Part shown: positions 54,657-64,000 of the stretch, one piece after another | How the letters are laid out: the number at the start of each line of letters is the position of its first letter | Numbering within the stretch: position 1 is the stretch's first letter | Source of the DNA: Cryptomeria japonica | Taxonomy: Eukaryota; Streptophyta; Pinopsida; Cupressales; Cupressaceae | NCBI RefSeq assembly: GCF_030272615.1 | Contig: NC_081411.1 | Coordinates: 153,439,971-153,503,970, forward strand | Length of the DNA stretch: 64,000 nucleotides | Direction: 5' to 3' | Translations under genes and position numbers: made by a program | Notes under the pieces: generated by a model | Database searches by the model: none | Told to the model about the DNA's origin: nothing | Seen by the model: only the letters and a program-made list of their open reading frames with translations

Positions 54657-55926
54657 TGTAGTGTCCTAAAATTGTGACACTTGCAATTTCGACTGCATTT
54701 GGGTCTTCACGATGGCGACGCAACATTGAACCTGAATGGAGACCCCGAAACCTGTTTACAACATCAAAAACTGCATTTTTCTACACCCTGGCCTGATCCC
54801 TCCTTGCACCCTGCTGTCTCGGGAGGTGGGACCATGGCGCCTAGCGCCCTGGTCCTTCAGGACTAGGGCACCCAGCGCCCTAGTCCCCCAGGACCATGGC
54901 ACCCAGCGCCCTGGTCCCTGGCCCTATTTTGGGCCCGGTCTCTTGTGGGCATCGGGTCTTTAAGTTTGCAAATTGGAAAATAATGTTTCCTGGTCGGCCT
55001 AAGGTCAGGAAAATCAGTCTATCAACCCTAATTGACAAGTATATAAACTAATTTTCCTCTCCTAGAAAGGGAGGTAAGAGAAAGAAAAGAAGAAAAACAT
55101 ATGCAAGCAAAAGGCGGAAGCGATATTCAAACATTCAAGCATTCAAGCATTCCTTCAAGCAATTGAGTATTCTAAGTCTCCATTCAAGGCTAGGTGTTGC
55201 ATTCAAGACAAGGATTCAACCATTGAAGAGGAGATCACATACAACATACAACATACTACATACATTACACCTTCGCATGTAAGAATACAAACATTCTTAC
55301 AACAAGGTATCAGTACTTGTTTACATTACAAACATTTACATTTACAGCATTCTCATTTCTTGGTTAATTCCAAAACTGGGGTTTGACCTAAAGGCAAACC
55401 CCTCATCCCTAACCCCCCAATCATCCTCTCTTTTCTGTGTGTAGGTTGTAGGTACGCAACTGTAATTGAAGATCTAGAATCCTTGTGCAGAGACGAACAG
55501 ATCCCCCTTCATTTCGCGGATTTTTCGGAGGACCGTGTGCACGCCGGGCGCCATCGTCCCATCAACTTTTGCTTAAATTTGCAGAACAGCACCGTCTCGA
55601 CATTTTACTGCTAATTCCAGGTCCGCAGCTTCATCCCATATCCCTATCTCTATTCATAAACGAATCTTTCCTACTTTACATGCATTCCTAGTTCAATCTT
55701 TCTATCTACATTCTTTACAAAAGAGGGTATCCTTGATGTCTTAACCCTTGAAACTCATTTAGAATCCAATCTTGCATTGCGTGGGATTGGATCTTATGGG
55801 TTTCAACCCCTCTTTTGAATGTAAAGTCTCTCCTAAGTGAAAACCATCAACCCTAGTGACTCTCCCTTCTCTCTCCTTGGAGTTGGGGAGGGGAGAACAA
55901 CTAGGGTTCGATTTTTCCGCTTTACA
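54657..55926 (+). repeat. Element F 3' LTR (1270 bp)
   Basis: TGTAGTGTCC ... CGCTTTACA, followed by TTAGG (55927-55931). It has three copies of the 31-bp GC-rich unit (~54829-54920) where the 5' LTR has two, which explains nearly all of the length difference. One hairpin copy lies at 55530-55559. Confidence 0.95.
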
Positions 55927-55931
55927 TTAGG

Positions 55932-56050
55932 TATTCCTCTTTAAAAAAAAAAATTAACAATTGTAGATTGGTATTCTGCAATATACTCAACATTATCATC
56001 AGGGAGTTGGTATTATAAAGTTTTACCTTGTTCATCTATTGAAGTTGTTG
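55932..56050 (-). pseudogene. L1-type LINE ORF1, 5' part, across element F
   Basis: Minus strand gives LPDDNVEYIAEYQSTIVNFF then KEEYL. Deleting F and one copy of its TTAGG duplication continues as KKLDIYKWAKINWEKRGW without a break in frame. An in-frame TAA lies near the start. The LINE ends or is replaced near 56050, where a different repeat begins. Confidence 0.75.
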
Positions 56051-56392
56051 GCAACAACAATGAAGGAAAACTGAGAGGGGGGTGAATCAGTTTTCATCAG
56101 ATTAAACCAATTAAGCACAATCTCATACTTCAATCAGCTGCAGTAAGAATATAGATAAAGATAATAACAGCTACATAGATAACACCAATATTTTGACATG
56201 GAAAACCCGGTTAAGGGAAAAACCATAGTGGGAATCTACCCACAGTAAGATGATACTCTGCAATAGTATGTGCAAATGTTACAATGGGGAATGCACATAC
56301 ATTCAGACACATTGCCTAGAGCTCACTGCTCAAAATATAATGACCTAGAAGGCTCCAACCCTCAAGGAAGGTTCACTACTTTACAATAATGA
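56051..56392 (+). repeat. Unclassified repeat, left half
   Basis: Begins near a perfect inverted repeat (GTTGTTGGCAACAAC, 56045-56059), then CTGAGAGGGGGGTGAATCAG and ATGGAAAACCCGGTTAAGG. It has no coding frame. It appears to resume at 62821 after unit E, judging by uniform composition and a candidate shared ATGA at the junctions. I cannot name the family. Confidence 0.45.
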
Positions 56393-58272
56393 TCGAGCTA
56401 CGATCCAGGTTGTTGTCCTCAATTTTTTATTTTAAAAATTGGACTATCATATAGAATTTTTTGTTAAAAAATGAAAAGTTTTACTCTATCGCACACTTCC
56501 TGAGGTAGAAATTCACCCCATCCTTGCACTGGATTGATCTTTGATCCATCCCCAAGCTACGTTTTGAATTTCATCGTGTTTCGAGTCCATTTGCTATGTT
56601 TTTGCTTCAATGTGGGGGAATTTTTCGATAATTACCAGTAACTGGTAATTTGTTTTTCAAAACCCCCTTGAAGCTTTTGGCTTGTAGGGGAATTTTTCTC
56701 CAACTGCAAGTTTTTATAAAACTTGTAATGAGGGTTTTAAAACCCCCATTACCAGTAGTTTGACTTTAAGTTAAAATAAAACTTGCAAATGGGATTTTAA
56801 AACCCCTTTACATGTTTAAGTGAAATCACTTGTAAAGGTAATTCTATTTCCCTATTACAAGTAATTTAACTTGTAATTTCTTTTCTAAAACCCGAAATTC
56901 GCCTTAGAGGCAAAAATATGAACATTTTATAAAACTTGTTGTTTTGTTTCCAAAACCCGAAATTCTTCCATGCCATTGCAAGCTGATTTGGGTTCGAATT
57001 TTTTGGAGGAAATGTAGGGATTCCTTCCAAGTGTGGATTTGCTGCAACTTTGAAGGATTCAAACACATTTTCCATGCATTCATTAAACCATTTTTTCGCC
57101 ATTTGTCTTCTTCAAAGCACTTTTTTCTGAATCATGCATTTATGCGATTTGCCATGGTTTGGGGGTTTCAATCCATCTATTTCTAAGGCGTTTTTATCAA
57201 ACCATTTTATGTGCATTTTTGGTTTCGGATTTGCAAAAAGGCCCTAAAAACCAGTCACGCTTTTTGCCAAAAATGCATTCTTCACCTATAAGGTATGCTT
57301 TCAATCCTAAATCATTTTTTCTTTGTCTTGTATTTAATGTTGAATGAAATCAGTTTCGAACTACTTCCTTGGCATTTTTACATGGCATTTTTATAGCAAA
57401 TCGGTTTTGCTTTTGTCACAATGCGTGGCTAAGTTTTTCCTATTGTGTAAATTCTATTTAAAGGGTTCCATCTTCCATGTTGGGTTGATTCTCCAAGTTT
57501 GGATTTATTCTCAACCTTGCAAGGTAATTTTTATTTTTGTATTTATTTCTTATTTCTTTCCTTGCATTTTCTTGTTTAGTTTTAGTTTTGTTCATGTTCA
57601 TAATGGGTTTATGAGAGGAAATTCCGCATTTTACAAAGAAATTTGTAAAGTAAAGTTGTTCTTCCCCTTTGTAATTCTCCTTCTTTACTTGCATTCGGGT
57701 TTTCGAAACCCGATTGCAAGTAAGAGGAAAATTAGTGTTCTTCCCTTTTTGGACAAAGACTTAACCTTCTTTAGTCCAAAAATCAAGTTCTTCCCAATTT
57801 TGGGTTTTGAAATCCGGATTGCAAGTTGAAAGTTCTTCCCATTTTTGCATGGCAAAGTTCCAAGTGATCTTCTTGAAATTCATTTTTACCTATCCGTTTC
57901 CAATTCCCTCATCCATACTTATCATCCTCACCATTTTCTACTTGCCTAAATACCATTTTTTCATCCATTCCTTTGATTTTCAGTTTGTAAGTAAATTTGT
58001 ATTTGGATTTAGAAAACCAATTGCAAATGTGTTCTTCCCAACTTCCAAACTGAAAATTCATTCTCCTTCCATTTATTCACGCTTAGTGTTTTGCAAGTAT
58101 AATTGCATTCAGAATTTGGAAATCTGATTGCACGTTTGTACTTCCCTCTTGTGTACTTGCAAAACATGTTTCAAAACCTGACATAAGTCAAAAGCTTATC
58201 TTTCCACCTCTTATATTTCCTCTCACAAATCCAAAGTACGAAAGTTAAATTTTCCTATTTGGAGGAGTAAAA
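56393..58272 (+). repeat. Unit E leader with palindromes and ~100-bp degenerate repeats
   Basis: No gene. Perfect or near-perfect palindromes: ATTACCAGTAACTGGTAAT (56633-56651) and GGGTTTTAAAACCC (~56724). From 57690 to 58140 a unit containing GGGTTTTCGAAACCCGATTG then CAAGT, plus a nearby TTCTTCCC, recurs at ~57702, 57804, 58007 and 58110, spaced about 102 or 205 bases. The first copy has 7-bp perfect arms (CGGGTTT...AAACCCG). Short open frames here are low-complexity and not called. Confidence 0.7.
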
Positions 58273-61200
58273 ATGTCTACTAAAGATACTGACTTTGATA
58301 TTGCCTTGATACTCTTGGATCTACATTGCAGCATTCCCAGTTGTTTTCAGATGATAGATGTACCATCATCTCTCACTCCAAAAAAGATGAAATACAGGTA
58401 TGACAAATACCAAAATGAAGTCCCTCAGTCACAAGTTTCCTCCTCCCTTGATCATATCAAGGATACTGAGATAGGGCAAGTTGACATGTCCGAATTCATA
58501 CAAAGGATTGAAGATCCAAAGGAGGGGGATATGCAATGGTTGTTGGACAACCATATCCATCATGCCGCATCCTTTCCAATTTCTGCCCTAGAACCAAAAT
58601 TTGTTCTAGCATGTGCCCATCATTTTGATAAAGAGACACGAGTTATTAAAAATGATGATGGAGAAGTGATCATTCGCCTGGATGTAGAAGCTATAGAGAG
58701 GGTTTTCAAAATACCTTCTAAAACCATTTATATAGAGATCTCCAAGCAAAGTGCAGCTGAATACTTTGCCAAAAGGGAGAAAGACTATAAGCGTCATATC
58801 AACAAATGGATTTATGAACCTCGCACTACGCTTACCAGATGGGCAAAGTTATATCGATCTGATTTCAAGAATGAGATCAGTGATACTATTACTCTTCTGA
58901 GCCGTATGATGGGATTGGAGCATTCCAATGTTTTTGAACTTTGGATGTACCAATTTATTATGTTAATAAGGCAGTCTCAGCACATCTATTGGGGTGAGAT
59001 CATCAGTGATTCTTTGTGTGAACAACTTGCAGTCATCTCTACTACTTTCACCTTCTACATGAATTCATATCTCATGTATATTTCTGCATCACTTAGACAT
59101 TTCCTAGGTCTTTCCACCAAGGGTGACTGCATGCTTGTACCGGTTTGGGAATACTATGATCGGTTGCCTCTAAGATCAAGTAGGTCTCATTTTAGAAGGG
59201 TTCAGGACACTTTCTTTGGTCATTATTTGTGTCAATTTGACAAGAACCTGAAGAACAAAAGAGTCTTAGATGAAGCATGGGAAAAGGTGAAAGAATATGG
59301 TTGTTTGTTTCTCTAATTTCCAACTTTTACCTACATGAGAGTTGGATGCTATGGCAGGAAGCCTTACATGCTCCCACGATACCCAACAGATAAGATTATT
59401 CTCATGGAATTGGGAAGGAAGATCATGGTTGTGCATACACATCAGTCAGTTAAGAACAAGTTTGGCATGGGTATTTCTTCCAGCAACCCATTGAAGATTG
59501 GTTAATATTATATAATGACTTCAATCAAGGCTAGGGCTATGGAGACTGAGTTGCAGGAAATTAGACTCAAAAGATTCAAACCTAGAGCTGATCTTGATTA
59601 CCGAGGCATGAAGGAGAAGATCAAGAAGACCTTCATCCATATACATCGGATAGAATATATCTGGTTGATCTTTGTACCGAAAAGGAGATTCGCAAGATGG
59701 ATTACTACCGACTCACTGCAAAACAAATTGTGGATCTAAACCTCATGAACATGCCACAAGGGATGATTGATGATGGCAACATTCTTGATCCTGAGTTTGT
59801 CAATCAGAAAGTTGATGAGGCTCCACTTTCTTCTATCCACTTGTCCCATAAGGAAGGCACTTCTATCTTGGATAGATTTCAGTCAGTTCTTGCCAATACC
59901 AATATCTAGATTAAGAACAATGGTGTCAAGCTCATTAAGATTAAGGTTGGGAAAGAAGATGACTCTACAGGTCCTCTTGGGCGGAAGTCTGAAATTCAAC
60001 TAGACAATAAAGAAGGTGCATCCTCTTCTAGTACGAGGATTAAATTGTGAGTCATCCATGCAATGGTGCTTCCTCCTCAAGAAATAACAATTCAAGGCAA
60101 GGAGAAGCCATAGTTGGAAATTCATGTGATTGATCCTGAAGCTTCAGAGGAAGAAACTCAATCTAATAATGCTCCTCAGTCAATTTCTACAGAGTCCCCA
60201 CATAATTCTCTTTCTTTACTTCCTATTGAGGTACCCATGTTTCCTCCTATGATAGATGTGAGCTCTCAATCTGCCCCTTCAGTTTCAGAATCTCTGCAGA
60301 ATGCCCTTCCACTTTCAGCAGCAAAACCATCTCAAGGTCATTCTCAGGAAAATTTGTTGAATATCTTTTCAGATGATCCTTCATATGTACCTGTGTCTGA
60401 TATTGATACTTCTATGACCTGTTTTGATGAGTTCATGACATCTTCATCACATCTTGTCCTCACTCAGCAGACTATGGTGGCTATCCAGATGGACACTTCT
60501 CCCAAGGTCACCATAGTTATTCAAACAAAAACTACTTCTCCCTCTATCCCAGAATCAGAGTTAATGGCTTTACCTCCATGGCTTAGTTCCTTCACTGTAA
60601 AGAGGAAGAAGCAGGTGATCTCACCTGATGCCTTTGACTACCAATAATTGACACAATCAAAACCTAAAATTGTTAAGAGGGCAAAGACAGTTTCGAGGGT
60701 GATCGTTGATGAAAATCAGATGAGAGTGGTAGAAATCGCTGAACCAATATCAGATAAACCAGTTGAAGAAATGCAAGCAGCTGATTATCAGATCACAAAA
60801 GTGCAACTGGGTAAGCAGACTCATGAGGTTATCAAGCATGATGCTCAACAAATAGTGGCTACATTGGTACAACAGTATGATGAGGTGTTGACCAAGAAAG
60901 ATCAATTGGAAGTAGAGAATCAAAGACTCATGGCAGCCATCCAAAGTATTACTCAACCTTCAAGTGGAGAAGGCCAAGTACCTATTTCCTCTAGGGTCAG
61001 TGAACCAATCCAAGGTATCAAGAGAGTCACCCAATTGGTTCAAGCCTTAGACACCTGGGTTGATCAACTGCATGACTTATGTTCACAAGTCATAAGATAG
61101 GTATTTGAAACAATGGTTAAATTGGAGATCATTGAAGATAAGTTGAATCAAATCTTGGGTGCTTTCAAACTAAATTTGGAGAAGGTTGAGGGAAATTTAG

Positions 61201-61719
61201 TTTCTTGGCAAAAGATGCCTCAACATTAGTTGGGTGTTCTTTAGGTGCATGACGTAATTCCTTCCAGAGTCATGTACCTTGAATATGAGGAACTTGTGGA
61301 GAACAAATCTCTTGTTCTCAAATCACTCATTGAAGAAATTGATGAGACCTTAAAGTTGTGTGAAGCAGTCTTTCAATGTTACCTCCCATTGTAAAAAGGC
61401 ATCCTATGACATTTTAAATTAGAATGATGAGTTGTTGCCCGAGGAAGAAGTTCTTGCAGATCTGCAACTCAAGATTCATGATGAATGGAGAAGTGAGCGA
61501 TTCTCAGTCACTTCCATTCAAATATTGATTAAGTATCAAACTGAGTTGCAGGGAATCCGGTCAGCATTGGAAAAGAGCAATTCCATGCTATGCCAATGCC
61601 ATGATGTCATCATAAAGACTAGGGTGGTGGCTATGAACACTCATGAACCAAATCCTGATGAATTGCAAAAAGTTATTCAAAAGTTTGAATTGTTCATATC
61701 TTCAAGAGGTGCAACTTAA
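58273..61719 (+). pseudogene. Unknown ORF of unit E (homologue of the D ORF)
   Basis: ATG at 58273 opens a 347-codon frame (to 59316): DTEIGQVDMSEFIQRIEDP, HFDKETRVIKNDDGEVIIRL, EAIERVFKIPSKTIYIEISK, YKRHINKWIYEPRT, YRSDFKNEISDTITLLSRMM, LRHFLGLSTKG. After a TAA the same frame gives FTYMRVGCYGRKPYMLPRYP and ARAMETELQEIRLKRFKPR. A frameshift near 59635 leads to LCTEKEIRKMDYYRLTAKQI, an acidic Ser/Pro linker (60114-60647) and a coiled-coil end (60648-61100). A second frameshift near 61390 leads to LPEEEVLADLQLKIHDEWRS and KFELFISSRGAT. Each block aligns with D in order. Predicted mostly helical; no catalytic motif seen. Family and function unknown. Confidence 0.7.
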
Positions 61720-62084
61720 GTGTTTTTAACACTTGTTGTAAAATTTTAAAATTTTAATTTCAAAATTATAATTTCCCTTTCGGCAAGTTTACTAGTAAAA
61801 ACATTTTTGTAATTGCAAGTTGTCATCACTTGCATTTTTGTAATTACTTGTAAGGCAACTACAAGTTGTGTCTGATTAGGACTGTAGTTGGAATAAGTCT
61901 TAGTTAGTTAATGAAGTCATAATTAGTTGTTGAATAGGTCTTGGTGGTTGAGGGAATTTCTCAAGTTAGTTAGGATCCTCCCACCTTTTTCTCAAGGCTC
62001 CTTTCCTATAAATAGAAGAGAGGGTCCTTTGTAATCTTTATCTTTTGGGAAAGCAAGCAAAAACTCTGCCAAATTTGCAGCAAG
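61720..62084 (+). promoter_or_regulatory. Promoter-like stretch after the E ORF
   Basis: Non-coding. After AACTTGCAAGTT-type words there is TTCCTATAAATAGAAGAGAGG (TATA box at about 62008-62016), then a likely transcription-start region (GTAATCTTTATCTTTTGG). The layout resembles the U3-R of an LTR, but I found no matching copy on the left side of E. Whether this is an LTR or an unrelated promoter is open. Confidence 0.4.
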
Positions 62085-62547
62085 AAGTCTTTGAGCTTAT
62101 GTATGTGAATTGAAGGTTTTGAAGAATAATAAAGAAGGATTACTCAAGTTTTGAGTCTTTGAGCTACAAGTTTGAGTTCAATTATTTTTATTTATTCTAT
62201 GCAAAGTGTTTCTAAAGGAGCTTAGTCCAATCTAATTTGAAGTCTTTGAGCTACAAGTAGAGAAGATTAATTAAAATAGGAAATCTCTGGAAGGAGCAGC
62301 AAGTCTTTGAGCTTGCATCTATTCTTGAGGAAAAATTATTGTTTGATAAGAAATAGCAGCAAGTCTTTGAGCTTGTATTAGTTCTTGTCTTTGTGTTAAA
62401 AGAATAAATTATTCCATTCTTTGAGCTGTTGTCCTTTATTCATTGTAAAATTTAGTATAGCAAAGGGTAGATAGGACTTCCAATAGTCAAGTCTTTGAGC
62501 TTGATATTGTTGTCCCGTCCCGAAGGAAGTGATGGAAGTCTTTGCAC
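62085..62547 (+). repeat. Dispersed AAGTCTTTGAGCT repeat (7 copies plus a variant)
   Basis: Copies start near 62085, 62153 (GAG...), 62240, 62301, 62361, 62415 (ATTC...) and 62489, with a variant AAGTCTTTGCACT near 62535. Spacing is 47-87 bases. Flanking words also repeat (AGCAGC before, TACAAG or TTGTATT after). No gene in this stretch. Confidence 0.9.
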
Positions 62548-62820
62548 TTTCAGGAAACTTCATTTCCTTTCTCTCATTTTACTTAAAAGTGGTTACTACT
62601 ATCCATATTCAATCGCTATCCTTTTCTATGAAGAGAAAAGGATATTGTCTTTCTTGAAGAAAGAAGGAAGACTGTTGTACCATCCTATTTTTATTTCAGT
62701 TCTAGTTAGATAGGGGGAGCCTTCCCTTAATTAGGAGAGTTTTTACTTGTGTGCTGTGGTTGAAACCACAATTTTGTATATTTCCCCAAGTGTAAAAAAT
62801 TTTCAACCAACATAAGTTAC
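62548..62820 (+). other. Right end of unit E with a short hairpin
   Basis: TGTGGTTGAAACCACA (7-bp perfect arms, 2-base loop, near 62755-62770) lies about 50 bp before the presumed junction with the outer repeat at ~62820. No gene seen. Confidence 0.5.
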
Positions 62821-64000
62821 ATGAACTACAAAGATAGCATCTGCTAATGATTGATGACAAATCTGGTTAAGCTCATTTATCTACCTTGCAACAATCTCCA
62901 CTCAATACACTATGTCAAAGGATAAATTTGCTTATGCACACATACACCACTCTTTGATAATGCAGACACCACATCAATGCCCAAATAACATGAATATAAC
63001 ACCTATTTATACAATTCATCAACCTTGACTACAAGGTTGGCCATACCCTCAATACTTAAATACAAAATTACATCACATGAAACATAAATAAACCATCAAA
63101 CCAATACAATACCATAGATGACATAACATGGACCTAAATCAAATCTCCAAACATGTATCACTACCAGAAATCTCGCCAAGATCAACCACAACACACTACA
63201 CCACTAAAAATATCGCATAACACATAAAATATCACTGGATTGACAAAATCACCAATACCATGCAAATGATCGATGTGAACCAAAAAAAAAAATAGAACAT
63301 GATTAGGAAACACCATCAAGCACATTAGAACCATCCACAATAGCTGCACCAACACAACTTATTCAAAACTTCATTGATCAACAAGCTAACTCTCAAGAAC
63401 ACTTAACAACAACGATTCAGACTAGAAAGATAACTTGTGGAGCACTAAATCATGAACCATCTGAAATGTAGATACACATGATCATCCAAAAAACTCTCCC
63501 AAATTTGCAACCAAATATATAGTCATGCCAGAACACAATGAATCAAACACCAGAATACTGCAACACTAAACACAGAAGAACAGTCTTCATACCAGAATCC
63601 ACAACTCAACCAAATCACCACATAGCATCGTGGAATCAATAAAGAATGAAATATCTCTGGTTGATTCATCATCCCAAATAGATAAACCAACCAAATCAAC
63701 TCAATGCAATCACCGAAACATCAAACACAAGAATATGTTGATATCAATGACAACAACATATCCTAGCAGTAGCAATATCCAACAGAAGCATCTTGAAGAA
63801 ACTCATCATTGTCAACTCCCTAGTTTACCACTATATTCTTGAACATGACTTCATTTATTATAGTTTTATTAGAGGGTTTTTCTTCTATTTTTTAGCATTT
63901 TCATTAATCCTCCATATCTGAGATAGAAACCTTTGTTTTATTATTTTTCCCAACCCCCAACTACATGGTCATTGACTTAATCTTTATTTAACTATTTGAT
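62821..64000 (+). repeat. Unclassified repeat, right half, to the window end
   Basis: AC-rich, T/G-poor non-coding sequence (AACTACAAAGATAGCATCTG, CAACAATCTCCACTC, ATATCAATGACAACAACATA) whose composition matches 56051-56392. No coding frame, terminal repeat or RNA gene recognised in its 1.2 kb. Confidence 0.45.

Larger units (their letters stand above)
48054..55926 (+). mobile_element. Element F: complete non-autonomous gag-protease LTR retrotransposon, 7873 bp
   Basis: Paired LTRs, PBS, PPT and a perfect 5-bp duplication (TTAGG) define it completely. It encodes only gag and a protease-like domain, matching the description of TR-GAG-like non-autonomous elements. PBS, gag type and CX2HX4HX4C knuckle tie it to the Tat lineage, which could supply RT and integrase. 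It lies inside LINE ORF1. Confidence 0.93.

Noticed and set aside
57344-57829. 161-aa open frame upstream of the E ORF
   Set aside because: Phe-rich translation of T-rich repeats; no counterpart in D.
62085-62547. CRISPR-like repeat-spacer array
   Set aside because: Repeats are only 13 bases, spacers are irregular and AT-rich, there are no cas genes, and the context is a plant genome.
56393-62820. Unit E as a Helitron (TC start after A, small 3' hairpin)
   Set aside because: No CTRR end, the hairpin is ~50 bp from the junction, and there is no Rep/helicase similarity.
1-64000. Ordinary host genes, tRNA or rRNA
   Set aside because: No frame lies outside mobile-element or unknown-repeat context with gene-like features, and no cloverleaf or rRNA segment was recognised by eye; a tRNAscan or infernal run could overturn this.

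Overview
The window looks like intergenic DNA from a large, repeat-rich seed-plant genome. A gymnosperm such as a conifer is my best guess, but the sequence does not prove it. The DNA is AT-rich. I found no host gene, tRNA, rRNA or CRISPR array. Nearly everything legible is retrotransposon, stacked by repeated insertion, and most of it is decaying.

Layout. 1-~3990: 3' end of a plus-strand Tat-type Ty3/gypsy element (A) with an antisense plant-mobile-domain (PMD) ORF, polypurine tract (PPT) and 3' LTR. ~4090-7415: decayed minus-strand Tat gag-pol fragment (G). 7416-~11030: 3' part of another plus-strand Tat element (B), also with an antisense PMD ORF. ~11030-16256: minus-strand gag-protease-only LTR element (C). 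16257-46348: minus-strand element D, carrying a ~1200-codon ORF I do not recognise. D is split by a Ty1/copia element (19824-44067, target duplication GATTC). That copia element is split inside its integrase by a complete 17,966-bp Tat element (23284-41249, target duplication GTTTG). D itself sits in an L1-type LINE on the minus strand (46349-48053 and 55932-~56050). The LINE is also interrupted in ORF1 by element F (48054-55926, duplication TTAGG), a plus-strand relative of C with gag and protease but no RT, RNase H or integrase. ~56051-56392 and ~62821-64000 look like two halves of one unclassified repeat, interrupted by unit E (56393-62820). E carries a diverged, colinear second copy of the unknown D ORF.

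How it fits together. The Tat element encodes gag, protease, a G-patch, RT, two RNase H domains and integrase. It also carries an antisense PMD gene between pol and the 3' LTR, for which I can propose one intron. C and F share its primer-binding site and could borrow its enzymes. D has an LTR related to F's but encodes the unknown protein instead of pol. Removing one copy of each target duplication restores the interrupted reading frame at all three nested junctions, so the insertion order is firm. Most in-frame stops look like CAG to TAG, CGA to TGA or CAA to TAA, the pattern expected from deamination of methylated cytosine in silenced DNA.

The least described items are the D/E ORF family, the antisense PMD genes, and a GGACCGTG...CACGGTCC hairpin repeated in the LTRs and leaders of C, D and F. 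All assignments are by eye from motifs and internal comparison; no database was searched.
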